64,000 nt of DNA from Cubamyces lactineus (GCA_022376465.1 JACDTU010000011.1:1240001-1304000), one strand, 5' to 3'; shown: positions 23,873 to 37,000, numbered from the stretch's first letter. The notes: generated by a model not told the origin, from the letters alone. A program made the numbers and translations.

Positions 23873-24969
23873 CTACTGGTACAGAACCTCTACCGGCACT
23901 CTGTGTATGGTCATATCGCGTTCTACCATGATGCACTGGTTCTTCGGAATCAACTCCCAATCCTCCTTCTTGTACGTCGTCGGCTCGCTCGCAATGATAA
24001 CATGGTCTCCGTGCTCGCTCTCCGCCTTGATATTCTGCATTCCATTGTCCACGCCTTCGAGATCAGGATGGCCAGGGAACTTCCTGTTGAGCGCGATCCC
24101 CGCGCGCGTCGAGATATACAGCGACGGCGGATGCTCGGTCGCATGGTTCCTGAAGCGGATCGCGAGAAGCTGCTCCCCGTCCGTGATCGCGATGTTCAAG
24201 CTCGACGCGTCCGGCGTCTTGCCGGCCTTCTCCGTCGTCTCCCGCTGGAGCTTGAACACCGTCTCGATCGCGCGCTCCAGGCAATGCTTGAGCTCCTCGA
24301 GCGGATGCTGCACCTCCCACACGCGCGAGCCGCGCCTCTCCTCGAGGTACGTGAAGAATAGCGCGGCGAGCATCTCCGAGTCCGTCGTGCCCTTGACGAG
24401 CGCATGCGCCTCGTCCGAGAGCGCAAGGGCGAGGGCGCGCTTGATCTGGTCAAAGTGCGCGATGACGCCGTTGTGCATGAACGCGTACCGCCCGAACGTG
24501 AACGGATGGTTGTTGTAGATCGTGATCGCGGTCGCGCCAGACGCAGCGCGGATGTGCGCGAACACGGCATGGGCGGTCGTCCCTGCGCAGAGCGACTGGA
24601 AGACCGGGTCCGTCTGTGGCTGGCGTAGGATCTTGTAGCTCACTGGGCGCGGACCTTCGCATTCGCCGAAGTCAGCGCGTGCACTCGAGTACCTGCGTAA
24701 AGGATCCATGAGTCTATGTCTGCACGCGCGATGTAGAACTGGTGTGTCACCTACCACACAAGACCGAGCCCATCAAGGTTGTATGGACTGTTGCGGAGGC
24801 TCATCTCCTTTTTTGTCGAATCCTTGTCCTTGTCGGGTTCATAATGGAAGAGGTAGGGCAGATAGCGATCGTGCACCTGCTTGGCGATGGCATGGTCGGG
24901 GAGGATGAGTACGTCTTCGAGGAGACACGGTTCAGTGGCCGAGAGGTACGCGAACCACCTGCACATCAC
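23873..24969 (-). CDS. DUG3: Class II glutamine amidotransferase, Dug3-like
   Basis: Two exons, 24969-24755 and 24692-23873, join in phase with a GTAGGT..CGCAG intron to 344 residues. The N-terminus is MMCRWFAYLS. The second Met is the more likely start, because class II amidotransferases need the Cys directly after Met as the N-terminal nucleophile. Family features follow: NSPYNLDGLGLVWYSS, AHIRAASG, NNHPFTFGRYAFMHNGVIAHF, GTTDSEMLAALFFTYLEE and a C-terminal SEPTTYKKEDWELIPKNQC. Length matches yeast Dug3 (about 350). In yeast, Dug3 works with the peptidase Dug2 to cleave the gamma-glutamyl bond of glutathione in the cytosol. No Dug2 gene is in the window. The large plus-strand frames across this gene are shadows. 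Confidence 0.92.
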
Positions 24970-26678
24970 GAAGAGCTACCTGAAGAGGTTCGAGGCGATG
25001 GCCTGGAGTCCTGGAAGGTGATGAACATATATAAAGAGCGGTCAGGCGGCAGCGAGGCGAATCCAACTGCATGCACGCGTACGCATTGCACAGCTCCTCG
25101 CGCTGTGGAGCTCGCGGATTGCGTCCGGACACCGTAGCACTAGTCTGTTTTCCGCCAGGCACGTTTCAGCCATGCATCGGTGCTAGTTAGCAGATTCTGT
25201 ATGTATGGAATTCGCCCACCTAGGCACATAGTCAGGCGGTTCTCAGCCTTTCTCAGCCCCCCGTTCACAAAATCTTCAATGCCGGAGCGGCGGACGTCTG
25301 CCGTCCTAGACTTGTAAGTAGTGGTGCAGGTATGCGTGTCACGCGTCGAGCTTTCATACTCGTGAACGGATATTATCTTCACAATCGCCGACCATAGACC
25401 TCTGCGCACGTTCGGAGACCCAGGAAGCATAGACGATCGTCGGCCCATGCAAAGGCCCTAGACGTCATGCCCGCAGGACCAGTTCGAAATGAGGCCAGGC
25501 CTCGTTCTTGCTTAAAGTGGGCCAGGCTGCATTGATTCCTGACCCGGTGAGCGGCGAAGATCCCTGTCTTAGTCTATGATGCCTCTATCTGGACAGGAGG
25601 GATGAGAGATGGATAGGATGCATGGTCGAGATGAGAACGCTGCGAGCACGAGCAGTTCGATATCAACGTCTCGTTGGACATTGTACGATGCACCCGCCAC
25701 ACTGTATCACCGAAAGGACGTGGAGAGATCAGCGATGTGTCCAGCGTGCGGCGGGCCATCTAAGGCGCGCGACATGGAACCGCGTCTGCGATCCTATATA
25801 GGGAAGGAGGGTGGAATGGGTGGGCCTGTCTATGCCCGCCACTGCTGCGATCCAAGAAGGGAGTGTTCACTTTGAACAGGTCGAAATCACGAATGCATCG
25901 GTAGAGATTGAGTTTGGAAGTGAGAGCTCCCAGTACAGCACGAGCTCAACACACCTCGGCGGGGTCGGACGTCTACAGCCAAGAGAAAGTCTGGAGCCAC
26001 GGAAAGCGATACGCTGAGGCCGAGGCCGAGGAGGCATCGATATCGCATCGCTGCCATGGAGAGATGCAAGGGCAAGCGCTAAGCGCTAAGCGTGGGCGCT
26101 GTCGTGGGCGTCAGACGGGCGCTTACAGAGACGCGGCGTGAGTCCGGAAAAAGAAGAAGGTTACCATGGTGCCCACGACTCGAACACGACCACAGCATGG
26201 CCTGCTCATCTCCGTCTGCAACTGTTCGCTCTTGCGCTGCAGAGGTAGTGACCAAACGAATCGGACAGTCTGCTGTGGATGCCGCCAGAGAATATTGAGG
26301 GAGGAAAGAGGCAGTGAGGGAGGAGAAAATGATGATCAGCCGTGGGCGAGTGATGGGGACCAGAAAAGGACAAGGGCGGAGAGATGCGCGCATTCGTCTT
26401 TTCCTCTCTCTCTGTCTTGCTGCGAGGTTGTTGATCAGTTTCGGTTGAAAAAACGCCTGGAATTGCCTTGTATAGGCCGTGGCTCGTGCGCCAATCGACC
26501 CTTGCTCTCCGTTCCTCCGTCTCACATCCACAAACACCCTCCCTGCCCTTCGTAGCAGCCCTCACGCTCCTTTCCTCCTCCCAAGGCGGACGCGCCCGCC
26601 CTCCCGTCTAGCCGTCCACGCTCGTCAGCATCTTCGCCCTCGGTCTGTCTGCTAGCTACATCGATTCTCTCCCGCACC
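24970..26678. other. Intergenic, divergent promoters
   Basis: Divergent upstream region of the amidotransferase and the mucin gene. Small frames at 25.6-26.5 kb show no domain. The last 150 bases are strongly CT-rich, typical of the 5' leader of a highly expressed basidiomycete gene. Confidence 0.5.
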
Positions 26679-29600
26679 ATGTTCTTCTCTTTCTCTGACC
26701 TCGTCGTCGCCTCTTTGCTTGCCTCTGCTCTCCAGCTTTCTCCCGTCGCGGCCACCCACTCTTCCTTCGCTGCCTCTCATGCTCGTCGCTCTCTAGCCGT
26801 CAAGAGGGATTCTCTCGACGCTCTCCTTGAGCACCGTGGCCTCGGCGATTCCATCTGTGAGTAGTACTCATTTTCTCCCACCTCTTTCCCTCTGCTCGTC
26901 AAGCATTGTGCCTCGTGGCGGTAACCACAGCCCGCTGTATGTCCACTCTGTGGCCCTTGCGCTTGCTCCAGCCCATTCTGGGGCTCCTGCGTCTTCGACG
27001 GGCATACGTGAGCGGCGAACGTATGCTCTTGGCAGATGCTCCCAGCGGTTTGCCACGGACAGCTCTCCACACGTCGAGCGATGTTTGCTCGTGGACATCG
27101 TGTCTCTTTCCCTCCTAGGGCCTTTTGGGCTCGCTCGTGAGCACAACACGTCAATATGAGGGGGTACCCACCACTCCGCTTTCCCGCTCGCACTCCCGCC
27201 CCGGTGATGATCACCCGCCGATTTTTGATGGTGCTGTCTGTCGGTATGCCGCATCATATGGACATCATCCTTCCCAGCGGCGTAGGGCAGTGTTCGCTCG
27301 TCGTCGTTGCTGTTGTCGCGCTACAAACGTCGTGCTGCAGATCGAGGGTAATCGCGTCGCCGCTGAACGATTGGGCGCTTACTGGCGCCAGTCGCGGATG
27401 AGTACAATGGGAGTAGCGTTGGTATAGCTACCTTTCCTGGCTGTCAATTGCGACCAGGATGAGTGACAGTTCGCCCTCACTTAAGGAAGCGAACGCGACG
27501 TCTTGATTTTGTCGTTCATCATGACCGTCGTATCAGCGCATATACTGACCAATCGTCGTACAACCCAGCTAGCTTGGGGGGTCTCGTTGGAGGCACAGTA
27601 GGTGACCTGGGTGACTTCCTCGGCGGCACCGTCTCGAACGCGGGCGACTACCTGGGCGATACGATCAACGATGTCCTGCCAGGGGACGACGACTCTGGCA
27701 GCTCCACCTCTCTGGTAGCCGCAAGTTCCACCGACCCCGCGGCGACACCGACCGATCCTGCATCGGGATCGGCATCTCCTACCGCGACAGGCACCGGTAC
27801 GGACTCTGCAGCGTCTGGGTCAGGGACTGCGACCGTGAGCGGCACCAACTCGACCTCGGTTGCGTCCGCCACGAACTCGACCTCCATTGCGTCGCCCACC
27901 AACTCCACGGCCACGCTCACCGATACCGCCTCTGTCGCGCCCACTGGAACAGACTCGGGTGCTTCGACAGACACCGCCACCTCTGCTCCCGCCTCCGGAA
28001 CCGATACCCCCACGAGCCCCGCCTCACCTGCCTCTTCTCCTACGGACACCAACAGCGGCGCGACTGCGACTGCCACTGGTCCTACCACGACAGATGTGAC
28101 CACCACGCCCACGTCGACGCCGTTCGATCCCATCGGTTCACTCACTTCTATCGTCGGCTCCTTGACATCCGCACTCAGCTCCCAGGTTTCCTCGGCTTTG
28201 TCTGACCAGTCTTCGTTGTTTTCTTCGTTGACTTCCGATGTGGGCTCGCAGCTCTCGTCGCCAACGACCACGCCAACGTCCGCACCCACGGACACGTCCA
28301 CGGATACCTTCACTAGCGTTCAGGGCACTGGCACAGGCGCACCTACTGGGACTGATACGTCCGTGCCGACGTCTCCCGTGAGTGGCTCCGGTAACGCGAC
28401 GGACACTGCGACGAGCGCTGCAACGGACACCAGTAGCGCTACGTCGTCGCAGCTCCCGACGCTCCCCACTCTTACGCTCCCTACCCTTACGCTCCCCACT
28501 CTCACGCTCCCGACGATTATTCCGACCTCAACTGCGAACTCGACCTCGGTCGCGACATCCGCAGTTACCTCTGGGGTGAGCACGGGCAACGGCACATCTG
28601 TAGCTCCGACGGGCACGCCAACGGGCACTGACAATACCACGTCGGTTGCAACCACGGATACGCAGAGCTCTGGTATTGGCCTTCCCACAGGGCCGTTGTC
28701 GTCGATCTTGACGTCGCTCTTCCCGACAACGACAACTAACACGTCCGTGCCTACGTCGGTCAGCGGAGACAACTCGACGATTACCTCTTCCTCACCTACG
28801 GGCACCGCGAACTCAACCATCACGTCTGGAGTGACGTCGCCCACCCCGCCTCCTGGGAATGGTACTACCACGATCACAACTCACGGGTGAGTACTTATAT
28901 AGCGTTCGGCCCCATGCAGCTAGTGTGGCTGGAGCTAACTGGTATACGAATACGCATACAGCTCAACGATCACATCGGCTCCTGGTAATGGCACCGTCAC
29001 CGGCATTACCACCACCACCTTCAATGGTACTACCACCACGGTTGGCGTGAACAGCACGATCACCACTGGAGTAGGAAACGCGACCATCACGACCAACGGG
29101 ACTATCATATCCTTCCCGACCATCACCACCGGCACTGCAAACATGACGTCGACATTGACCACGGAAACCTCGCCCACTTCGACGCCGTCGGTCAACTCTG
29201 ACTTCACGTTCGTCACGCAGACGTCGCTCTTTGTCGCCTCTACTACGTCGAGCTCCGCCGTGACGTCCGCGACCGATCCTGACCAGCCGGTGACCACGCT
29301 CTCCGTCTCCGCGCCTACATCTGCTGCCCCCGACAATGCGCCCAGTCAGGCCCCGCTGCCGAAGGACATCCCGCTCCAGATCCTGCCTGCCATGGGCTCG
29401 CACCCCGGTGATGGCGACCTCGTTGGGTACTCCGAGATTTCGCTCCTCTTTGATCTCGCGCTCGACTGGGTCTTCGTTGCAAAGAACTCGAGTTCGTCTT
29501 CCCAAATCTTCGCGTGGATGCCTCCAATCCTCCAGACCGCTCTCAATCTCCAGGGTAAGTTTGCATGCAGTTTCTGCCTTGGTACGCATCACTGACTGAA

Positions 29601-30260
29601 ATATCTGCGATAGCCGACCAGGTGAAGACGTACGAACTCAAGGCCTATGTGCCCGACGATTACCATGGCACCCAGGATGTCAATCTTCTGCAGACCATGT
29701 GGCTCGGATGGATCCCGAAGGAGTCGGTCGATACGCTTGCTCAACAGCTGCGCGTCACGTCCTCGGCGTTCTACACGGCACTCCAGTCACCCTACAGCGA
29801 CCTCGCAGCCCACATCGTGTCCAGTTTCCCAGTTACGAACGCTCCAGGTACTTCGGACAATGGATCTGGCTCGAGCGACAACTCGAGCGGATCCACCTCA
29901 GGCGCGTCCTCCTCGTCCAAGACGCGTGAAGACGCTATCATCGGTGTCGTGAGCTCGCTCGGTGCTATCGCGCTCCTCATCCTGGCCTTCCTCGTTTTCC
30001 GTGCCGTCAAGCAGCGCCGTGAGCTCGCTCATCGCCGTCTCTCTGACCCGCACCAGGCCGAGTTCGTGGGTGCGCCGCCTGATGACCACGAGTTCGACCG
30101 CGACTCCGTCGGTGGCCAGCGCCGTCGTAGCTTCTACTACGCTGCGGACTCGCTCCGCTCTGCGCCGGCTGAGGCCGAGGATCCGTTCAACCCTGGCATG
30201 CGTGAGCGTCGCCCGCCGATCGGTGCGCCGATCCTGCGCGACAACACGATGAACTGGTAG
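26679..30260 (+). CDS. MSB2: Msb2-like signalling mucin
   Basis: Exons 26679-26856, 27470-28886, 28962-29554 and 29614-30260 join in phase to 944 residues. There is a signal peptide (MFFSFSDLVVASLLASAL) and then a long Ser/Thr/Pro-rich mucin region with many NST/NTS glycosylation sites and LPTLT repeats near 28,460-28,515. Next is a conserved extracellular block matching the Hkr1-Msb2 homology region: EISLLFDLALDWVFV, SSQIFAWMPPIL, WIPKESVDTLAQQL and DLAAHIVSSFPV. A single membrane helix (GVVSSLGAIALLILAFLVF, near 29,940-30,000) precedes a short cytoplasmic tail ending ILRDNTMNW. Msb2 proteins sit at the plasma membrane upstream of MAPK pathways for filamentation, osmostress or surface sensing. 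The 613-nt first intron is unusually long, so a small exon could be hidden there. Confidence 0.85.
28458..28515 (+). repeat. In-frame LPTLT mucin repeat
   Basis: Fifteen-base units of the form CTCCC(A/T)ACTCTTACG recur about four times and encode Leu-Pro-Thr-Leu-Thr inside the mucin domain. Such units commonly vary in copy number between strains. Confidence 0.75.
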
Positions 30261-31083
30261 ACAAGGAGCCCACATAGCGTTTCTCATGTCTAGCCCCCGT
30301 CGCAAGACGCAGTATTTTTTGGCGGACTCTCGATGTAAAATGATACCACCACGCTGAACGGCCGCCCGCGGTCGTTCAGTTCCCTCCTCTGATCCTCCCT
30401 CGCTTGTTGTGCCTGTTGTTTGTTGGGACTCGGTCTTTTGTGTGCGTGTATGGGCCATGGGCGGTTCTGGGCGGGTTGTTCTTATGGGTTACGCACGCTG
30501 ACAGCGCTGGGCTCGGAGGCATGGAGCGTTGTGCCACCACCACCATCGTAGCGGTCAGTCTCCCTTCTTCCACCACCACCACCCTCCTCCGATCCGACCA
30601 CGCCCATCGCACACAGGTGGCCTGTCCCGCGTAACGTCGTATCACGACCCCTCCCGCTCCTTTTTGACGACTTTCCTTTCCTTCGCTTCGTCTCGTGCCC
30701 ATACCATAAGTTCCTTTTCATTATTTATTCGCTCTGTGATTCGCCTCCGCCGTCGCCGCCGTTGTTGCAAGCCGGTCGGAAAGTGCGCCAGAGCCGATCC
30801 CCTTTGACACGGTCAGGACCCAGGACCCAAGCTTATGCGCGTATATGATACTCGACTGGAATGGATCACTGTATCTTTCTAACCCAGTCGATATGTTGTT
30901 ACACGCTGTCGGTCTTGGTCCGCTTCTTACGAATTCGCGTCGCGCGCTGGCTGCCACAGTTCCCCCTCGTTTGTAGATGTTGTTTTCCTTGCCTGCGATC
31001 ATTGGGTCTGGAATATGCAACATGTTGCTTATATGCACCTCGGTCGGTACGGTTACGCGGTCCTTCCAAGAATCGTCGCCCGA
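30261..31083. other. Convergent 3' regions of the mucin and SDR genes
   Basis: No gene supported. Contains T-rich 3' UTR-like sequence after the mucin stop. Small frames at 30.4-31.0 kb lack domains. Confidence 0.5.
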
Positions 31084-32351
31084 CTACACCTCGCCAGCCA
31101 GCATCTGTTCCTTGAAGCGCTGCACGATCGGCACCATCCCGCCTTCGTCTGCCGCAAAACCCAAGCTGAGTGCGTACGAGTTGTCAAACCTCGCCGGCCA
31201 CGAGGACACAATCCTCCGGTTGGTCTGGTCGTCCTCGAAGCGAATCTTCGCAACGGCCTCCCTGCCCGCAACCTGTTCGAGCGCCGCAACCTCCTCCCGG
31301 ACGGTCGTTGTAAACCCGGGTAAGCAGACGACGCGCGTGTGCGCCAAGAACTTGTCCGCGGGGACGTGTTTCGCGAAAACGATATTCCGTATCGTCGTTT
31401 CGGGGCTCGCGACCCAGAACGCGAGCGTGTCGAGTACGGGCGAGTCGAGCGAGTCTCCGATGGGGCACACGGACTCTTCGCCGCGCAGGGGTTCTCGGAT
31501 GATGCCTGTGCGTGCAGATTTGTTTGAATGAGTGCCTGGGGCTCTGTCTTGGCATCAACAAGGGGATATAGAGGTACCTGACATGAAAGAGGACGTAGCC
31601 GCGGATGGTGCGCCAGCGCGTACGACGATAGTGGGCAGGCGGAGGATGCGCCCGTCGACGAACCCGCGCCGCGTGTACTCGTTGATAAAGATCTCGTCGA
31701 CCAGCTTCGCCATGCCGTACGCGCCTTGGGGCGTCGCGATTGTGTCCGGGGTGATCACAGGCGGCTACTCTGTCGTCAGCACTCTGGAGTCTGTTACGAG
31801 AACGAGGGAAGACGGAGCTCACGAGGGGTCCGCCATAGACAGCCAACGACGAGGTGAAGATGAACTTGATGAGGGCGCCGGACTGCGCGCCTGCATGGCG
31901 GGTAGCGTCCAACACCGTGCGGACAGAGTCGACGTTCACCTGGTAAGATAGCAACGTCGTAAGTCACCGCGTCTTTGCCCCAGATCGAACGGAGACTAGG
32001 CTATACCTTGATACCAAAGTCGAAGTGATCCTCTGAGCCTCGGGACATGATGCCGTGTAGACAGTACACAGTGTCAGGTACGCCGAACTCGGTTCTGAAA
32101 AGGCCCTCGGCCTGTGTAGGATCTGTCAAGTCTGCCTTGATTGTGATCGCATTCGCACCCGCAGGTGCTGTTGGTTCAACGACGTCAACAAGAATCAACT
32201 TGACGTTTGGAGTCAGTACGTCTGAGAGCAGTGCACGGGCAAGCTAGATGTGTGTTCATGGCGTGAGTACCTACGTTTACTTCAACCCCGGACTCACCAA
32301 GCTTCCCAAGAAACCGCCAGCTCCGGTGATTAGGACGACGCTTCGTGACAT
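31084..32351 (-). CDS. denD: NAD(P)-dependent SDR, D-erythronate dehydrogenase-like
   Basis: Five exons (32351-32298, 32243-32007, 31939-31823, 31764-31578, 31505-31084) join in phase to 338 residues. The Rossmann motif is GAGGFLG at residues 10-16. Next come ILVDVVEPTAP, the DFDFGIKVNVDSVRTVL-like helix region (split by an intron) and the catalytic set: Ser in FTSSLAVYGGPL and YxxxK in GAYGMAKLVDE. The C-terminal half (SSFMSGIIREPLRGEE, RIVSSWPARFD, ALSLGFAADEG) is the signature of the DenD group of extended SDRs, which oxidise D-erythronate to 2-oxo-tetronate in bacteria. No signal peptide, so cytosolic. It lies about 0.5 kb downstream of the aldolase on the same strand, which suggests joint use in acid-sugar breakdown. 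The exact substrate in this fungus is not proven. Confidence 0.88.
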
Positions 32352-32830
32352 GTCGGCGGGAATCTGTGTTCTGTGTGATTTCCCTGCGGCAGTACCCTGA
32401 GTCTCAGTTTGAGAGCACAGTCGTGCTGCTTGGGGCGATAGTGACTGGGATTGTGGGACTTTTGTGCATGCTCAGTCATAGTCAGCAGAGACAGTCTCGT
32501 GAACGACGGACTGCTCGGAATAGCCGGCACCCACCCACTCTGGATCAGTGGATGCCCGACGGAGAGTCCGTACTAACATCACGGGATCCGTCGGCCCGCT
32601 GCCACCGCCGGGCACACCACAACCCTAACGACTCGGATGGGTCGAAGTGGGACTAGTAGATACTAGCATTGTCCGCGAAACACTTGACTATCATAAAGGC
32701 TATGCACTCAGTGTTAGTGTCTCGGCGACATCGTACACAACGTTCACATGCTACTACCGGAAAACGTCGTTAGACATAGCTATGTCCAGAACTTGAAATG
32801 GCGGAACATCGTACCTGGGCACCTGAAGCA
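32352..32830. other. Intergenic between the aldolase and SDR genes
   Basis: Holds the aldolase 3' UTR and the SDR promoter. No gene seen. Confidence 0.5.
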
Positions 32831-34047
32831 TCAAGCCTTGCCTACCGAGCCGAATAGCCTGAAGAATCGCTCGCATACGCGTTCGAACTCTTGTACTGCC
32901 TCTTCGACTGCGTCCGGGAACGGCTTTGTCTGCAATCCCTCTGCCAGCTTCTTCGCGTAAGCATCCCTTCCCCAGCTATTAATGTTGATCTGTGTGCGCC
33001 GAGTCAGCACACTGGCAAATTTGGCGTGAGTTCGAGAGATGCCAACTTTCGAGATGCCGTTCTTGATGCATTCCTGGAATAGCTCGTCCGGGAGTTGGTC
33101 AGTACCGTGCAGGCAAAGGGGAATGGATCCCTGAAAGGTATCTTGCAGATCTTTCAGGCTATGCAGGTCGTCAGGCCCGTGCCACTCTGCCACTACTGAC
33201 AGATGTACGTACATATCTTGCCTGAAGTTTGGGGGATTGAGGTAGACACCATGCAAGTTCCCGATGCTAGGAGCCAACACCCTTGCTCCCGTCCTGTGGT
33301 GAAACATGAGGTTCGTGAGCGTGCGTAGATCCCGAACGCGGCCGAGTTACTGTATCATACCCCTCCATGAATTCACGTGCCTTTTCAGGCCTAGTGAGCT
33401 TAGCATCGGAGATCATCCTTAATCCGGCCTCTCCACCTTCGAGGCGACCGAGCTCAACCTCAACAGCGATACCACACTTTTCCGCTCGCTCCACATAAGG
33501 ACGTGCGAGAGCGATGTTCTCTTCGTCAGTCTAGGGGAGATGATTGTCAGGAGTCGTCATGCTTCAGTAGACGTATGCTAGCTAACCTCGGCATGGCTCG
33601 CATCGACCATGATGCTATCGAAGGGGATCCCCTGCTCCGCAAGGGAGAGAGCGAACTCAATATGCTCCGGATCCGTAGCATGGTCGAGGTTGACAGCAAT
33701 AGGGACCGAGGCCTGATGGGCACTTATGCATGCACTTTGTGAGCATGAGCTGTCGCGAGACGAAGCAGAACGCGGCTCACGCATCTAGACAGAATCTGAG
33801 CCATGGGCCCTTCCCGAAAGCCAACGTAACGGGAAACATCTGGATGATAGCAGGGCTGCGACAGCGTTCGGCTGCGCGAACGAGACCTATCACGCAGTTG
33901 GCATCGTAGCTGCATGTAATCTATCAGTGTCTCGACCCCGCGCTAACGGTCCAGCAGCAACGCTTACCAGGTCTGGGCAAGTATGCCATAGCCTTCCGCT
34001 TCTGCTTTGCGGAGGATAGCGAGGGTACGATTGTTGTCGAGGGACAT
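32831..34047 (-). CDS. Class II (zinc) ketose-bisphosphate aldolase
   Basis: Seven exons (34047-33968, 33909-33781, 33722-33587, 33530-33361, 33293-33213, 33158-33047, 32989-32831) join in phase to 288 residues, the usual size of GatY/KbaY/FbaA-type aldolases. Expected zinc and substrate motifs are present: VNLDHATD with the first His ligand, IMVDASHAE, EVELGRLEGGE, LAPSIGNLHGVYL with the second His, LCLHGTD with the third His, and GISKININ near the end. The enzyme should split or join a ketose phosphate to dihydroxyacetone phosphate plus an aldehyde, using a metal ion in the cytosol. It is not obviously the housekeeping glycolytic enzyme, which is longer. Pairing with the DenD-like gene points to a sugar-acid route. 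Substrate unknown. Confidence 0.88.
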
Positions 34048-37000
34048 CGCTGAGCGTTCGCAATGGGCGTTGGCACCGATAGGTCGGAGCGTTAGGCCGT
34101 TAGTCAGTAGGAAGTTGTCCCGGACGTCGATGGCGAGTTGATGGATGCACCCAGTCGAATGCCCTGGTTATGATTAGTATGATTGTATCGGAACCCATAG
34201 GATGCGCGTCGGGCCGCCGTGAGGAAGAGGAAGAGGTCGCTATCACCTGACTCCAGTCGGTGCTGATTACGAGTTCAACAGGCCCGCCTTTCTATTGTTG
34301 CTTCAAGACAACAAATATTACTGAGAGTATGCCTAGCCTTAATGACGTGCATATGCGACTCGGGTGGATTGGCAAACCAATAGATGTTCCTGGGTATTGA
34401 ACGTCGAGGAACTGGACGTGCCCTCTACAAGTGTGCGCCATACTGCGCCATATCGCAGTGGCCGCGTGCGAGAATATTACCTACTTCACTGCAGGTACCG
34501 CGGCAGTGGCGTTCCAACATTCCACTGCGCCATGAACTGAATGATACTTCTGTTCGACGTCATCATCACAAGATCTGCCTATAATTCTCACAGGGCTGGA
34601 AAAGCAGTCCTTTGGATGGGAACCTGGAATGCGATGTCATGGAGGACAATACCAATGAGCTCTGCGAAGGCCCCGACAATGTAAACACTACATACCTCAC
34701 ACATCACATTACGAGTGGCATACAAATCTCCAGGCTACATTCTCATAGATACCAAGTTATCCGATGAGAGGGGTCACCACGAAGGCAACGAGAATCCAAA
34801 AATTTCCAAGACAGAGAGCGTTACTCCAAGCCCCTGAGGAGCTTGGCGCATAGCGTCCACCTAGCACATTCTCAAACGCAGGGTAGGCCCAATCCCGCAT
34901 TCCCCCGCATCCACCACCGCCTCCATGCAGAGGACTAATCAACTGCACCATTCGCTCGCCTCCTGCCCCCCGTAGTCTCCTCGCGCTTGCACGCAGGGAT
35001 TTCCGCCATCATGCCCTGCCACCCACAGTCTGCCTGCACCCCACGAAAGGGCCAAAGGACAGTGCATGCCAAGGCGCCAGAGAACTCGCATCGTCCAAAC
35101 GTGGATGATCGCCTTCCAAGCCTCCAATTTACATTCTCTCGTACACCCGCAAGAGGCGCACGCTCAGGGCACTACTCGCTGCATATGCAACACACCCACC
35201 CACCTGCTCAGCCTCCCTGAGTGTGATGCTTGCCAGCACCGCTGCATGCGTGATGCATGACTCACCGCACCTCCTCGCCAGTCCTCCTACACATCACTCC
35301 ATCTGCCAACTCAGACGCCTCCAGCAGCAGAAACCATCTGGGGACCTGCTCCCAACGACCGACTGCACTGTCCCACACGACCCGTCACGAAGACAGGATC
35401 GTGCTTTCCTTGAACGACATTGAGAACAAATCTCTGTTGGGCCGTCCCATGGGAGGCGCAACTTCGCACAAGGGAGGACCGAGTCTGACGCCGCCCAAGA
35501 GGCCGCCAAACAATAGCTCACAGCAAGAGGGGAGGAGGCAGTGAGGCGGTACCAGAGAGCTGGGTCAGCAAAGGCAGGGCTATTGTCGCGCCCGGACACA
35601 GCGGGGTTCTCAAGCCGGGCAAGCATAGGAAGGGAAGAGCAAGGCAGCAAGATATGCATAATACACAGGTCTTCGCGTGCTCACCTGAATAACAAGAACA
35701 TCTGAGCGAGCCATCAGGTGGTCCAGAGGTTCGGATGGGTGCAGACACGAGTCTGCTAGGCGCGCGTCCTCGCATGACAAAAGATGGGTTGCTACAAGGA
35801 CATGGTGGGAGCCAAGTTAGTTGCGCAGCGGGTGTTGAAGCCCGCCTTCCTGTATGGAAGGACAGGAGTTGGGGGTGGCTAAGTGGACATGAAGAGACTA
35901 CGCAAACGACAAGCACAAGGCCCATCGCCGCAAGTTCGCCCCTTCCTGTGCGTAGCTCCCAGGCTCAGTTGGCGGAGCTGCCTCTCAGGCACCGCTGCCC
36001 ATGCACATGTGCACCCGGCATCCTTCTCTACCAGAACGACCTACTCACCTACTCTGTGTCGTCCTGTACATTCTCTTGGTGTCCGAGTGACTGCCTCTAC
36101 CCCGTTCTCCAGTGCCTCTACGCGGTGAAGCCATGCCTATTTTGCCGCGCATGCCAGCACTTCCAGGGACTAGCCAGCCATCGCTGCTATCTTGAGAAGA
36201 GACAGCGCAGGATGATAGGCTCCCTGCGGCGAGCTAAAATCGGCCCAAACATCGCCGGGGTTGAGCGGCGTTCTCATGAGGGATCCTTCGACCCCGAGGC
36301 CACCGCCCTCGAGTGAGTCAGAGACTCGGGCATCGCGCTGTCCTGTGTGTATGCTCGGCTACTCCGGGGAGTGGTAACGCGTGCCGTGAGAGATGCACAG
36401 TATAAGGGAAGCCTCCTCGGAAGCACCAGTCGTAGTATCAAGGAGGAGGGGCAATAGAAGGCAAGACGACCCTGTAAGGCCTGTGCGTAGCCAACCTGTC
36501 GCAGCTCGTATGGCTTGAGTTATCGGTCTGCTGTACGGAGTCCGCTCGCCCCCCAGAGAATACCCAAAGAGATACCGCGACGCTTCCCTAGTGCGCTCAG
36601 CCGGAGCCAACCATGTGAACAAAGAGACCTCGCGCATTCCGGCGTCGCTTGCCCTCTTAATCATTGCACATCTACCGCGAAGCAGACGTTACACGCTGCT
36701 CTGTGTGTAGCGGGTCAAGGACGTGCAGGAAAAAGGCGGGGTCCCGAAGCGACGCTAGCGAAGGTCTGTGTGTACTTTGACACAAGAATCGACTATGCCC
36801 AGCCGTGCGACACGTACCGAGGATGCGATAGAGGATAGCTCGGGAGGGGTCATAGCAGACGACGATTTCAGAGCCGAACGCCAAACGGGAAGGACACACA
36901 CTCGCAAGATCCAGACGACGCAAGCGTGCACACCTTGGCAAAACTATCACTTCTTCCGCGCGAGACGCGACATTGCCCGACCGCCGTCACTCCCATGACA

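Noticed and set aside
23754..24518. 254-codon plus-strand ORF
   Set aside because: It is antisense to the well-supported amidotransferase exon and shows no domain.
27648..28877. Long minus-strand ORFs (221 and 185 codons)
   Set aside because: They are the Val/Asp/Glu-rich mirror image of the Ser/Thr mucin codons and have no features of their own.
35735..36316. 193-codon plus-strand ORF in the 4-kb gap
   Set aside because: Composition is irregular and Cys-rich by chance, with no family motif and no good start context.
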